From: Corynebacterium sp. NML98-0116
Lineage (GTDB): Bacteria > Actinomycetota > Actinomycetes > Mycobacteriales > Mycobacteriaceae
Assembly (NCBI RefSeq): GCF_001767255.1
Contig: NZ_CP017639.1
Location: 1,262,875 to 1,326,874 of the forward strand
Direction: 5' to 3'
Length of the DNA stretch: 64,000 nucleotides
Numbering within the stretch: the first letter of the stretch is position 1; the number at the start of each line of letters is the position of its first letter. The translations under genes were made by a program, and so were the position numbers. Shown piece after piece: positions 17,762 through 27,383 of the stretch. Below the pieces are notes generated by a model. It was given only the letters and a program-made list of their open reading frames with translations, was not told where the DNA came from and ran no database searches.

Positions 17762-19348
17762 TTAGGAATCCAAATCGAGCTGGATCGAAGTGGCGTCGAT
17801 AGACTGCGCGATCTGCTCCTCGAGCTGCTCTGGAACTTCCTTATCCACGCGCAGGATAAGCACCGCACCGTCGCCCTTCGTGGTGCGAGTCAGCGCGGCA
17901 GCATCGATATTGATATCGTGCGCACCAAGCTGCGAACCCACCTTTCCGAGCGCTCCAGGGACATCGGTGTAGCGGAAGAACAAGTTGCGGCCTTCCGCAC
18001 GCATGTCTACACCGCGACCATTGATGCGAACGATCTTCTCAACGCCCTCCAGGCTCGTCAGCGCGCCAGTCACCGTAGCGGTCTGCCCTTCTGCCCCAAC
18101 GGCCTGGACCTCGAGCGCGCTGCGGTGCGTCAGTGCTTCAGTCTCTGTCTCGACCGTATAGCTCAATCCGCGGGCCTCAGCGATAGCAGGTGCGTTCACA
18201 AACGTCACAGGCTCATCGACGATGCCCGAGAACAGACCGCGCACAGCAGACAGGCCCAACAGGTTGACTTCCTCCGTGGACAGCTCACCGCGAGCCGTCA
18301 CCTTCAGCGATACCGGAGCCTCTTCCAGTAGCTTGCCTGCAAGCAGCCCAAGCTTGCGCGACAAGTCGAGCCAACGAGCTACCTCCTCGCCCGCGTTGCC
18401 ACCAGCAACGTTGACAGCATCAGCGACGAACTCGCCGGCCAGTGCCTTCAACACAGAATCCGCAACGTCAGTACCCGCGCGGTCCTGCGCCTCAGCCGTA
18501 GATGCGCCAAGGTGCGGCGTTACGACGACCTCTTCGAGTTCAAACAGCGGCGAATCCGTGCACGGCTCGGTTGCATACACGTCGAAACCTGCACCACGAA
18601 TGTGGCCAGACTTGATGGCGTCGGCAAGCGCCTGCTCATCAACGAGGCCACCGCGGGCCGCATTGATAATGATCTGTCCCGGCTTGGCCTTCGAAAGCAG
18701 CTCCGCATTGAACATGCCTGCAGTTTCTTTCGTCTTCGGCAAGTGGATCGTCACAAAATCTGCACGAGCCATCAGCTCCTCGAGCTCGACGAGCTCGACA
18801 CCCATCTGCGCTGCACGCGCAGGGTTCGCGTAAGGGTCGTATGCGACGATCGTGGTTTCGAACGCAGACAGACGGTGCGCGAACAGCTGGCCAATGTGCC
18901 CGAAGCCGACAATGCCTACGGTCTTGCCGAAGATCTCGGTGCCTTTAAACGCCGAGCGCTTCCACTCACCATTACGCAGCGTGGAATCAGCTGCCGGAAT
19001 CTGGCGAGCGGTAGAAAGCAGCAATGCGATTGCGTGCTCACAGGCTGAGTGAATATTCGAGGTCGGGGCGTTAGCAACCATCACACCGTGCTCGGTTGCC
19101 GCCGGAATATCAACGTTGTCAAGACCGACACCAGCACGGCCGATAATCTTAAGGTTTGCACCTGCTTCGATCACCTCACGATCGACCGTCGTTGCTGAGC
19201 GAACAAGCAGCGCGTCCGCGGCGGGGACTGCCGCGAGCAGCGCCTCACGGTTTGGGCCATCTACCCACTGGACTTCCACCGCGTCGCCAAGTGCGTCAAC
19301 GGTTGACTGGGAAAGTTTATCGGCGATGAGGACAACAGGTTTCGACAT
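17762..19348 (-). CDS. serA: D-3-phosphoglycerate dehydrogenase, long form
   Basis: First step of serine synthesis: 3-phosphoglycerate to 3-phosphohydroxypyruvate with NAD. It has 528 aa, the length of the type with an extra domain. Order: substrate-binding domain, Rossmann domain ([15 protein letters not shown] near 147), catalytic [11 protein letters not shown], then [10 protein letters not shown] with the active-site His near 280. An intervening allosteric-substrate-binding domain lies at about 320-450, and a C-terminal ACT domain ([18 protein letters not shown]) is the usual serine sensor. It stands alone between leuB and a lipoprotein gene. Confidence 0.97.
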   Translation of the reverse strand: MSKPVVLIADKLSQSTVDALGDAVEVQWVDGPNREALLAAVPAADALLVRSATTVDREVIEAGANLKIIGRAGVGLDNVDIPAATEHGVMVANAPTSNIHSACEHAIALLLSTARQIPAADSTLRNGEWKRSAFKGTEIFGKTVGIVGFGHIGQLFAHRLSAFETTIVAYDPYANPARAAQMGVELVELEELMARADFVTIHLPKTKETAGMFNAELLSKAKPGQIIINAARGGLVDEQALADAIKSGHIRGAGFDVYATEPCTDSPLFELEEVVVTPHLGASTAEAQDRAGTDVADSVLKALAGEFVADAVNVAGGNAGEEVARWLDLSRKLGLLAGKLLEEAPVSLKVTARGELSTEEVNLLGLSAVRGLFSGIVDEPVTFVNAPAIAEARGLSYTVETETEALTHRSALEVQAVGAEGQTATVTGALTSLEGVEKIVRINGRGVDMRAEGRNLFFRYTDVPGALGKVGSQLGAHDINIDAAALTRTTKGDGAVLILRVDKEVPEQLEEQIAQSIDATSIQLDLDS

Positions 19349-19404
19349 AAGAATGGGGTCTCCTGAGAATCAAACAGAGTGGATACCCCGAACACCTTAA
19401 TAGG

Positions 19405-20319
19405 TCAGTTACCGGTTGTCCTGCGGTTAGCCTGATACTTTTCTTCCGCTTGCGAAATCCTGCGCGATAGCTCGTCGCTGGTCCCGAAATCGGTTCCAAG
19501 TGCAACGAGCGGGCCGTCCGCTAACCCTGCAAGAGCAAATAGTGTTTCAAAGGATGCTCTCGGGTCCGGCTCGTCCACGAAGACAACCTTCGCCCCAAAG
19601 CTGCGCGCATTCGCGATCGCGGCAATCGAAGTATTCGCCGTCGCCACAACCAACGGAGCCATATCGGCATCCCTGCGGGAGAGAATCGGGAATGGTCTTG
19701 CCTGCGCCCCCTTCATCACGGCAGGGTCCGCCCACGCGGCTCTCAGCCAGGTCGGCTCACGCGAGCGCAACTTCGCCACTTCCTGCGCAGCAGACTCGGG
19801 TGAGGATATCAATCGTTCCTCAAACATCAGCGACGTCATCGGGCCTAAAGCTCCCCGCCCACCCGGGTCGCGGTACACACGCATCCGTCCAGTGGTTTGC
19901 GCCAGTGGCACATCACCAACCGTAAGCACCGTATAGGTATGTAAACGCTCGGTTTCTTGCAGAATCTCGTTGTGTCGGTTCGGGTCGTAGACCAACATCG
20001 GGGCGTGGGCAACAACGGCGATTGAGGCAGCTCGCAGCTGTGCTTCTACTGAAGGATCCGACACCACTAGCGTCTCGGAAGCACGGAAGAAATACTGCAA
20101 CGATGCAAGCCCCGTCCGGTCTGCTAACACGACAGGATGCTGCTCAAACATCGCTGATACATGGCGCGACTGGTTGACTTTCCTCGCCTCTCCCAGCGGG
20201 CCTAATTGTTGCTCTGGCGAGCAAGCAACAAGCAGCGTTGCCACGCACAACAATGCGAGGCAACGCTGCCGTATCCCAACCTGCTTAATCCTCTTCGCCT
20301 TCCGGCTCTTCCTGCTCAA
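19405..20319 (-). CDS. Lipoprotein with CWB2-like domains, unknown function
   Basis: Not recognised by name, about 304 aa. The N-terminus is very basic, then CLALLCVATLLVAC gives a lipobox. The body holds at least two similar alpha/beta units: VVLADRTGL, ETLVVSD, AAQLRAASIAVVAHAPMLVYD and RLHTYTVLTVGDV; later PLVVATANTSIAAIANA, GAKVVFVDEP and DGPLVALG. The pattern of Ala-rich helix, hydrophobic strand and RL-x-x-x-x-x-VLTVGDV resembles cell-wall-binding repeat 2 and the N-terminal part of the lipoprotein at 15145-16608. The start is uncertain: the TTG at 20319 has GAGG 9 nt upstream, while another TTG lies at 20334. The 5' end overlaps the DUF262 gene by 35 nt. Confidence 0.72.
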   Translation of the reverse strand: MSRKSRKAKRIKQVGIRQRCLALLCVATLLVACSPEQQLGPLGEARKVNQSRHVSAMFEQHPVVLADRTGLASLQYFFRASETLVVSDPSVEAQLRAASIAVVAHAPMLVYDPNRHNEILQETERLHTYTVLTVGDVPLAQTTGRMRVYRDPGGRGALGPMTSLMFEERLISSPESAAQEVAKLRSREPTWLRAAWADPAVMKGAQARPFPILSRRDADMAPLVVATANTSIAAIANARSFGAKVVFVDEPDPRASFETLFALAGLADGPLVALGTDFGTSDELSRRISQAEEKYQANRRTTGN

Positions 20320-22168
20320 CTTCTGGCGCCTCAAACTCAGGCTCTTCAGCAGCTGGTGCAGGTTCTACTTCTGGCTCGGGCTCTTCAGAGAAATCAACCT
20401 CTGACTCAAGTGAGCCATCAATATCGCGGATCACGGCCTTATCAAGCGCATACTCGACAATCCCGACGAAACGTTCGCGACGATCCGCCAAGAACTCCGT
20501 CCACTGAGAGTTCAGCAAGAAAATTGGCGTCATCTCATGGCCTTCGAGGACTTCATCAAACTCGTCGTCGTCCATGAGCGACTTCGACTGCAGGCGCGGA
20601 ATGTAGCGCTTCGGCTGATTGTCCTCAATCAGCACATCCGTGCGCTTACCCATCGGCGTGCGGTTGAGCACCGACTGTGCAACGACTGGGTCAGCGCCAA
20701 TGTCATCACAAAACGCAGGTGGGAACACAGTGTTGAAGTACGGCTGCAGCTCCGCAAACGTCTCCCGGTTGAACGGCTTTCCTGTCCTCCAGTCGAGCGC
20801 GCCGCGTGCCATCAGCAGTGCGTACAGTCCGCGGTAGACACCGCTTTCCTCCGTCGCCGTAAGCAAACGAGACTCCGAGAACGTGGCGTCCGACACTGTA
20901 CGTGGCGTCGCGTCAGTCTCTTGCAGCACCCACGGGGTGACCTCGGTAACGTCGAGGCCCGCACGGATCGTCGGTGCGTGCGCACCGTAGAGCTCTCCAA
21001 ACACCCCCGACCAGTACCAGCGGTTGAGACGGTCCTTCGACTCCTGGCTACGGTCCCACTGCGGATGCTCTGCCAAACGCGCCAAAATCGTAGCCAGTGG
21101 CACAATCTGCGAGGTGTACGGGACCTGATCCACGCTGAGAATACAACGCTCAGCCATAAACTCAGCCGCCGCCTTAAACGCATCCGCCATTTCTTGCGCA
21201 TGCTGGCGGTAGTCATCGAGGGAAAGGTTCAAGATGTCGCCGCGGTGTCCAACAGCGTGTCCATGCCGACTCGTCAGCAAAAGTGACATCGCGCGGAGGA
21301 ATTCAATGCGCCCAATGTCATCCAAAGCTGGGTACTCGCGCAACTGCTTTTCGACGCCCCGCCAATGCTCAGCAAGCAAAAAGTCAGGATCTTGCGTAGC
21401 AAACATGGCCGTCAGCAACTCGAAAACATCCATCTGGACACCCGCCGAGTTTGCGTGGGCGAAGATTTGGCCAACGCCAATCTGCGAGGTCTCCCGGTCA
21501 ATGCGGATCACTGGAACATCGTAGGCCGGCATCCAGCGCATGACTTCGTTCAGGAAGAGCTTGACCGCGTCGCGCATTTCATGATCCTCGGCATCCGCCG
21601 CCATGTCTAAAAGCAGGTCATTGCCCTCTTTCCAGAGCAACAGCGACACCGGCACGACACCGTGCTTCAGCATGTCCTCCCGGTTCCGGATGCCCTCCGG
21701 AATATCCGGTCCAAAGTGCGAACGGATCTGGCCTTCTTCGTCAACAGCGAAGACTGCTTCAACCGGCATTGGATCGGCAGAGACGGCCGTCCGCACATCC
21801 ACAAAGAACTGGCGGTGAATGCGTCGACCAAGGAAGTCTACGGTCGGGACGATGCCGTCGCCCTTAAATGCGTGGTACAGCGAAGTGAGGCGCTGCTGGC
21901 CGTCGAGAAGCAACAGCCCCGGTTGCGGTTCCTTGACGCTCGGCTCGAGCCCTTCGAGCGGGCGCGGGCGAAATCGCATCGGTGTCCCGCGTGTATCCAA
22001 CGCGAGGAACGAGCCGATTGGATAGCCGCGCAAGACTGAGGTAACCAGGGTGCGAATGCGGTCAACATCCCAGATATACTCGCGCTGAAAATCGGGTAGC
22101 TGCAGCTCTCCGCGCTCAGCCCGCGCGAAGAGATCCTTGAGTGAATAGCTTGGCGTAGTAAAACCCAT
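20285..22168 (-). CDS. DUF262 (GmrSD-like) protein with degenerate nuclease motif
   Basis: 627 aa. The N-terminal DUF262 domain shows LPDFQREYIWD, SVLRGYPIGSFLAL, LLLDGQQRLTSLYHAF (ParB/Srx-like nucleotide-binding DGQQR) and FAHANSAGVQMDVFELLTAM. The C-terminal part aligns by eye with the DUF1524-type end of stand-alone DUF262 proteins (QSVLNRTPMGKRTD, WTEFLADRRE). Where relatives have the catalytic HHIFP, this protein reads FNTVFP near residue 476, so the HNH-type nuclease should be inactive. A strongly acidic tail of about 45 residues ends the protein. Relatives are type IV restriction or anti-phage proteins; a chromosomal housekeeping role here is possible. Confidence 0.82.
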   Translation of the reverse strand: MGFTTPSYSLKDLFARAERGELQLPDFQREYIWDVDRIRTLVTSVLRGYPIGSFLALDTRGTPMRFRPRPLEGLEPSVKEPQPGLLLLDGQQRLTSLYHAFKGDGIVPTVDFLGRRIHRQFFVDVRTAVSADPMPVEAVFAVDEEGQIRSHFGPDIPEGIRNREDMLKHGVVPVSLLLWKEGNDLLLDMAADAEDHEMRDAVKLFLNEVMRWMPAYDVPVIRIDRETSQIGVGQIFAHANSAGVQMDVFELLTAMFATQDPDFLLAEHWRGVEKQLREYPALDDIGRIEFLRAMSLLLTSRHGHAVGHRGDILNLSLDDYRQHAQEMADAFKAAAEFMAERCILSVDQVPYTSQIVPLATILARLAEHPQWDRSQESKDRLNRWYWSGVFGELYGAHAPTIRAGLDVTEVTPWVLQETDATPRTVSDATFSESRLLTATEESGVYRGLYALLMARGALDWRTGKPFNRETFAELQPYFNTVFPPAFCDDIGADPVVAQSVLNRTPMGKRTDVLIEDNQPKRYIPRLQSKSLMDDDEFDEVLEGHEMTPIFLLNSQWTEFLADRRERFVGIVEYALDKAVIRDIDGSLESEVDFSEEPEPEVEPAPAAEEPEFEAPEVEQEEPEGEED

Positions 22169-22175
22169 AAGTCAT

Positions 22176-22181
22176 ACTTTA
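22176..22181 (-). promoter_or_regulatory. -10 box of the DUF262 gene
   Basis: TAAAGT on the minus strand, 7 nt before the ATG at 22168 (leaderless arrangement). Confidence 0.45.
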
Positions 22182-22189
22182 GAACAGAA

Positions 22190-23098
22190 TCAACAAACAT
22201 TCTCGTGGCCGCGGTGTTCGGGCAGCTCCACCTGGATCGTGGAATGCTCAATCCCCAGCTCACGCAATACTTCTTGGGCGTCGTCGAGAACACGGGCTCC
22301 TTGCTCACCAGGGTGCTTAACCACGTGAACCGTCGCCAATACGGACACCCCATCGAGCGACCACAGGTGCAAGTCATGGATATCCACCACACCGGCAATT
22401 GCTCGCAGGGCCGGTTCGACGCTCTCAACATCGAATCCCGGAGGGACCTGCTCCAGTAGCACCTGGAGGGAGTGACGGAGCAGCGACCACGCCCGTGGCA
22501 ACACCAACGCCGCGATCAAGAAGGAAGCGATAACGTCCGGCAGCTGGCTGCCAGTAAAAGCAATCACCGCACCGGCGACGAGCACCGCAACCGAACCGAG
22601 CATGTCCACAAGTACGTGCAAAAACGCGCCCTCAACGTTGACGGAGTTTTCCCTTTGGCTATGCAGCACCCACGCAGATACCGCGTTTGCGACCAAGCCA
22701 ATGAGGGCGATCACCATCATCGGTGCCGTGTCAATCTCAGTAGGTGCAGAGATTCGACGAATGGCCTGCACCACGATCCAGACAGAAATCACAAGCACCG
22801 TCAGCGCGTTGGTCGCCGCGGCCAGTACTTCAACGCGCCGATATCCATACGTGGCCTTCATCGAGGCTGCCCGCTTCCCTATCACCACGGCGATCACCGC
22901 AATGATCAGTCCAGCAGCGTCCGACAGCATGTGCATGGCATCGGCCATCAGCGCCATCGAACCGGTGAGCCAGCCACCGATCAATTCTGCGAAAAAGACC
23001 ACGCTGGTGACTCCCAGCGCGATCAGCAGGGCACGCAGTGGCGCGTCGCCGACGTGATCGTGGTCGTGAGTGTGAGCGTGGTCCTGGCTATGCGACAT
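22190..23098 (-). CDS. Cation diffusion facilitator family metal exporter
   Basis: Proton-driven exporter of Zn2+ or a similar divalent cation in the cytoplasmic membrane, 302 aa. A His/Asp-rich N-terminus (HSQDHAHTHDHDHVGD) precedes six membrane segments. Metal-site motifs are HMLSD after MADAM in helix 2 and HVLVD in helix 5. The C-terminal cytoplasmic domain shows GVVDIHDLHLWSLDGVSVLATVHV, standard for the CzcD/ZitB group. A -10 box lies 6 nt before the ATG. Substrate range cannot be read from the sequence; no metal sensor gene is adjacent. Confidence 0.92.
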   Translation of the reverse strand: MSHSQDHAHTHDHDHVGDAPLRALLIALGVTSVVFFAELIGGWLTGSMALMADAMHMLSDAAGLIIAVIAVVIGKRAASMKATYGYRRVEVLAAATNALTVLVISVWIVVQAIRRISAPTEIDTAPMMVIALIGLVANAVSAWVLHSQRENSVNVEGAFLHVLVDMLGSVAVLVAGAVIAFTGSQLPDVIASFLIAALVLPRAWSLLRHSLQVLLEQVPPGFDVESVEPALRAIAGVVDIHDLHLWSLDGVSVLATVHVVKHPGEQGARVLDDAQEVLRELGIEHSTIQVELPEHRGHENVC

Positions 23099-23104
23099 GC
23101 CGTA

Positions 23105-23110
23105 ATTCTA
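23105..23110 (-). promoter_or_regulatory. -10 box of the CDF exporter gene
   Basis: TAGAAT on the minus strand, 6 nt before the ATG at 23098. Confidence 0.45.
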
Positions 23111-23197
23111 ATCCACCTTTTAATATCGGTAAAGCGGGCAACTTCGGAAGCAATCAGAACGATTTTTGCTAGCCTGGACCAAAAAGAAAGGAAACAC

Positions 23198-23602
23198 GTG
23201 ACTCAGCAACCACACGAAACCCCAAACAACCCCCCACTCGAGATACCAGAGGAGCGACGCCACCTTCCCGCTCCATCCGAGCCAACTCCGCAGAACGGCG
23301 GTTGGTGGAAGTGGCTCCTTGGCATCCTCGTCTTCCTCCTTCTCGCATGGCTACTGTGGTCCCTGTTCGCCGGCGGCCAAAGTGAAGAAGAATTCAACAA
23401 CAACCAGCCCAGCGTGACGGCAACTGAAACCGTCGATATCACCACCACGATGACAGAAGACACCACGGAAACGGTTGAGCCTGCTACCGAGACGAACACT
23501 GACGCTTCCGAACCGACAGTGCCGGAAGAAGTCACTACCACAGTGAATCTCGACGAAGTCCTTAGCGACGCACCCGAATCCGAGACGGCACCAGCGCAAT
23601 AG
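23198..23602 (+). CDS. Single-pass membrane protein with acidic Thr-rich outer tail
   Basis: Not recognised, 134 aa. A proline-rich cytoplasmic head (PPLEIPEERRHLPAPSEP) precedes one strong membrane segment at about 36-56 (WWKWLLGILVFLLLAWLLW). A low-complexity tail of Thr, Glu and Val follows (TATETVDITTTMTEDTTE and similar), probably exposed and possibly O-mannosylated. The GTG at 23198 has AGAAAGGA 6-13 nt upstream, which decides the start; the longer open frame upstream is antisense to the metal exporter. A shared terminator separates it from ilvC. Confidence 0.72.
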   Translation: MTQQPHETPNNPPLEIPEERRHLPAPSEPTPQNGGWWKWLLGILVFLLLAWLLWSLFAGGQSEEEFNNNQPSVTATETVDITTTMTEDTTETVEPATETNTDASEPTVPEEVTTTVNLDEVLSDAPESETAPAQ

Positions 23603-23616
23603 CGCAAAGCACAAAC

Positions 23617-23657
23617 AAAACTGGGAGCGGCCCTTCTGTTGGGTCGCTCCCAGTTTT
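23617..23657. terminator. Bidirectional terminator between the small membrane protein gene and ilvC
   Basis: AAAACTGGGAGCG and CGCTCCCAGTTTTT form a long stem whose inner part is extended by GCCC/GGGT. The T-run on the plus strand and the A-run (T on the minus strand) serve both convergent genes. Confidence 0.92.
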
Positions 23658-23673
23658 TACGTTATGAGAAAGC

Positions 23674-24705
<1,032 letters not shown>

Positions 24706-24747
24706 TTATGCGTATGGAGAAATATATCGGAGTTAATAGCGTCGCGC

Positions 24748-25266
24748 TTAGGATTGCGATGCCATTGTTTCGGCGCCGCGCGAAAGCGCGACATCACCGG
24801 AACTCGCAAGCTCGCGAATTCCGAAAGGCTCGAGTACTTCAAGCAACGCCCGCAGCTTTGCGGGCGTGCCCGTCGCTTCAATCACGAGGGACTCGGGCGA
24901 GACGTCGACGACACGTGCGCGGAAGATGTTCGCGGCATCCACGACCTGCGGCCTGTTACTGTTGTCCGCGCTCACCTTGACCAGCATCATCGATCGGGCG
25001 ACGGTGGCGTCGTCGTCAAGCCTCTGGACTTTAATAACCTGGACGAGCTTGTTGAGCTGCTTCTGGATCTGCCCAACGGAGTACTCGCTCGCATCGACCA
25101 CGATGGTCAGCCGGTTGATGCCTTCGGTCTCAGTGCTTGCCGACACAAGCGAGACCATGTTGTAGCCACGGCGCGTAAACAGAGCGGATACGCGCGTAAT
25201 GATGCCATCGACATCCTGCACAAGCACCGACAGCCTATGCCGAGTGATTGTTTGCACTGGTGCCAT
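24748..25266 (-). CDS. ilvN: Acetolactate synthase small (regulatory) subunit
   Basis: Regulatory partner of IlvB that binds valine for feedback inhibition, 172 aa. The N-terminal ACT domain reads HRLSVLVQDVDGIITRVSALF and RRGYNMVSLVSASTET; a C-terminal ALS-type domain follows (MMLVKVSAD, FRARVVDVSPESLVIEATG). The ATG at 25266 comes 1 nt after the ilvB stop, so translation is coupled; codons upstream lie inside ilvB. Confidence 0.97.
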   Translation of the reverse strand: MAPVQTITRHRLSVLVQDVDGIITRVSALFTRRGYNMVSLVSASTETEGINRLTIVVDASEYSVGQIQKQLNKLVQVIKVQRLDDDATVARSMMLVKVSADNSNRPQVVDAANIFRARVVDVSPESLVIEATGTPAKLRALLEVLEPFGIRELASSGDVALSRGAETMASQS

Positions 25267-25267
25267 C

Positions 25268-27142
25268 TTATTTCGCTCCCTCTGTTTCATCTTCGAGTGT
25301 CGTCAACACTTCGTGAATTGCTTCTGGGGTTTCCGCGGCGGATTCCTCCATGTCGAAGAACGGCCGCATCCCGAGCGCGTACTGCATGTCTGAGTTCGAA
25401 GCGCCCGCAGCGACCATCGGCCAAACCTGTGCGTCCTCGCCGACGATGAACTCAACTACGACCGGCCGATCATTGATACCGCGCGCCCACTCAATCGCGG
25501 GGACGACGTCCTCTTCCTTCGTGACGCGAACAGCCTGCGCCCCGAGTGCCTCAGAGAGCTTCACAAAGTCAGGGACGTATGCCTCTTCCCCACCGAGCTT
25601 GGTGTGCGAGTAGTTGCCTTCATAGAACAACGTTTGCCACTGGCGGACCATGCCGAGGTTGCCGTTGTTAATCAGGCAGACCTTGATTGGCAAGCCCTCC
25701 ATCGCCGCGGTGGTGATCTCCTGGTTCGTCATCTGGAAACAACCATCCCCGTCGACGGCCCATACCTCTTTATCGGGCATCGCGGCCTTCGCACCCATAG
25801 CGGCTGGAACCGCATACCCCATGGTGCCGGCGCCGCCGGAGCTCAACCAGTGACGAGGTTTATCGAAGTCCAGGAACTGCGCTGACCACATCTGGTGCTG
25901 GCCAACGCCGGACGCGTAAATCGCATCCTTTCCGACGGTCTTCGACAGCATCTCGATCACAAACTGCGGAGAAAGCTTCCCATCGTCTTGCTTGTCGTAC
26001 CCACGCGGGAACCGCTCCTGGAGATCCTGAAGCCGCTCCATCCAGGCGTCTATCTTCGGCGCCGGAGTATTCGGCGAGCCTGTAAACGCTGCAGTGAGCT
26101 GAGCAAGCACCTTCTTCGCATCACCGACGATCGGCACATCAACTGGACGAATCTTCCCGATCTCCGCCGGGTCGATGTCAGCGTGAATCGTGTCCGCGTG
26201 AGGCGCGAAGGTGTCAACGTCACCGGTCACGCGGTCATCAAACCTGGTTCCAATTGCGATCAGGAGATCTGCCTCTTGTAGGGCGCCAACCGCCGGCACG
26301 GTGCCGTGCATGCCAGGCATGCCCATGTAGCACGGATGGTCCTGCGGGAATGCGCCCAACGCCATCAAGGTAGTCACCACTGGGATGCCAGTGGCCTCGA
26401 CAAGCTCAAGCAGCTCCTTGTTCGCAGCAGACTTGACGACGCCACCACCGATATACAACACCGGCCGCTTCGCCTGCGAGATTCGCTCCGCAGCCTTCAC
26501 CACCTGCTCATTGAGCGGCTCATCAGCGGGAACATACCCAGTCTCGAGCAGTTTCGGCGGCCACGAGAACTCCATGAGCTGTGCCTGAACATCCTTCGGG
26601 ATGTCCACAAGCACCGGACCCGGACGGCCACTAGATGCGATGTGGAATGCAGTTGCAATCACACTCGGGATCTCGTTGACGTCCGTGACCATGATGTTGT
26701 GCTTAGTGATTGGCATCGTAATGCCACGAATATCCGCCTCTTGGAACGCGTCGGTTCCGATCATTGACGAACCTACCTGGCCGGTGATGGCAACAATCGG
26801 GACCGAGTCCAGATAAGCGTCACCGATCGGTGTGACAAGGTTTGTGGCCCCCGGCCCGGAAGTGGCGATGCACACGCCAACCTTTCCAGAAGCAACCGCG
26901 TACCCTTCTGCGGCGTGGCCTGCACCTTGCTCATGGCGAACCAGCACATGCCGCAGCTTCTCTGCTGCGAACAGTGCGTCGTAAAGAGGAAGCACCGCGC
27001 CACCGGGGAGGCCAAAGACAATCTCGGTACCTAGCTCCTCAAGACTGCGAACGACAGCGTCGGCTCCGGTGATCAGCGGCGCGGTGCGCTCATCACCAGG
27101 CTGCGTCGATGCATTCGTCGGGGGCTTGTGTGAAGCAACCAC
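25268..27142 (-). CDS. ilvB: Acetolactate synthase large (catalytic) subunit
   Basis: Thiamine-diphosphate enzyme condensing pyruvate with pyruvate or 2-ketobutyrate, the entry to valine, leucine and isoleucine, 624 aa. Order: pyrimidine-binding domain ([17 protein letters not shown], catalytic Glu in [15 protein letters not shown]), central FAD-type domain, and ThDP domain with [12 protein letters not shown] ending at [11 protein letters not shown]. An N-terminal extension of about 25 residues is usual in corynebacteria. AAGGAG precedes the ATG. Expression is controlled by the attenuator 50-180 nt upstream. Confidence 0.97.
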   Translation of the reverse strand: MVASHKPPTNASTQPGDERTAPLITGADAVVRSLEELGTEIVFGLPGGAVLPLYDALFAAEKLRHVLVRHEQGAGHAAEGYAVASGKVGVCIATSGPGATNLVTPIGDAYLDSVPIVAITGQVGSSMIGTDAFQEADIRGITMPITKHNIMVTDVNEIPSVIATAFHIASSGRPGPVLVDIPKDVQAQLMEFSWPPKLLETGYVPADEPLNEQVVKAAERISQAKRPVLYIGGGVVKSAANKELLELVEATGIPVVTTLMALGAFPQDHPCYMGMPGMHGTVPAVGALQEADLLIAIGTRFDDRVTGDVDTFAPHADTIHADIDPAEIGKIRPVDVPIVGDAKKVLAQLTAAFTGSPNTPAPKIDAWMERLQDLQERFPRGYDKQDDGKLSPQFVIEMLSKTVGKDAIYASGVGQHQMWSAQFLDFDKPRHWLSSGGAGTMGYAVPAAMGAKAAMPDKEVWAVDGDGCFQMTNQEITTAAMEGLPIKVCLINNGNLGMVRQWQTLFYEGNYSHTKLGGEEAYVPDFVKLSEALGAQAVRVTKEEDVVPAIEWARGINDRPVVVEFIVGEDAQVWPMVAAGASNSDMQYALGMRPFFDMEESAAETPEAIHEVLTTLEDETEGAK

Positions 27143-27192
27143 GATGTCGAGCTCCTTAGTGTTTCAAATAACAACAACCATCGAATCAGATC

Positions 27193-27234
27193 TAAAACAA
27201 AAGCCCCCGACCAAGCCGTGTGGCTGTCGAGGGC
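27193..27234 (-). terminator. ilvBNC attenuator terminator
   Basis: Arms 27203-27211 and 27226-27234 (on the minus strand GCCCTCGAC and GTCGGGGGC) form a 9-bp stem, followed on the minus strand by TTTTGTTTTA. It sits between the leader peptide and ilvB, so it can end transcription before the structural genes. Confidence 0.9.
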
Positions 27235-27282
27235 GCTTGAGTTCGCGACTGACTAGGCAAGCAGTCCGCTACGGCAAGCGCC
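27232..27282 (-). promoter_or_regulatory. Antiterminator pairing of the ilv leader
   Basis: CAAGCGCC at 27275-27282 and GGCGCTTG at 27232-27239 (plus-strand reading) are perfectly complementary over 8 bp. The proximal copy overlaps the last codons of the leader peptide and the distal copy overlaps the base of the terminator stem (27232-27234), so the two structures exclude each other. A ribosome stalled at Ile/Val/Leu codons would leave the proximal copy free and permit read-through; one at the stop codon would cover it. The region also holds a bulged hairpin at about 27244-27269. Confidence 0.75.
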
Positions 27283-27322
27283 GGTGCGGAATAAGAATGA
27301 CTAGTACGTGCGAAATGATCAT
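27269..27322 (-). CDS. ilvBNC leader peptide (17 aa)
   Basis: The frame reads MIISHVLVILIPHRRLP and stops at TAG. Nine of 17 residues are Ile, Val or Leu, including the run VLVILI, as expected for an attenuation control peptide sensing the three branched-chain aminoacyl-tRNAs. The ATG lies 7 nt after a TATGAT -10 box, so the mRNA probably starts at the initiation codon. C. glutamicum ilvBNC is known to use attenuation; the peptide here is read directly from the sequence. Confidence 0.88.
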   Translation of the reverse strand: MIISHVLVILIPHRRLP

Positions 27323-27329
27323 GAGTTGA

Positions 27330-27335
27330 ATCATA
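27330..27335 (-). promoter_or_regulatory. -10 box of ilvBNC
   Basis: TATGAT on the minus strand, 7 nt before the leader peptide ATG. The inverted repeat at 27336-27356 abuts it on the -35 side. Confidence 0.6.
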
Positions 27336-27356
27336 CACATTCCACAGGGGAATGTG
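27336..27356. promoter_or_regulatory. Inverted repeat between the ilvB and mscCG promoters
   Basis: CACATTCC (27336-27343) and GGAATGTG (27349-27356) are perfect 8-bp arms with a 5-bp spacer. It covers the spacer/-35 zone of the ilv promoter and lies 12 bp upstream of the mscCG -10, so one bound protein could control both directions. The regulator is unknown. Confidence 0.55.
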
Positions 27357-27368
27357 AGGGATTTGGAT

Positions 27369-27374
27369 TATTAT
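27369..27374 (+). promoter_or_regulatory. -10 box of mscCG
   Basis: TATTAT, 9 nt before the ATG at 27384; no ribosome site precedes that ATG. Confidence 0.45.
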
Positions 27375-27383
27375 TCAAAAACT

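Noticed and set aside
22472..23197. Long open frame continuing upstream of the small membrane protein
   Set aside because: This part is antisense to the CDF exporter; the ribosome site at 23185-23192 and the GTG at 23198 mark the real start.
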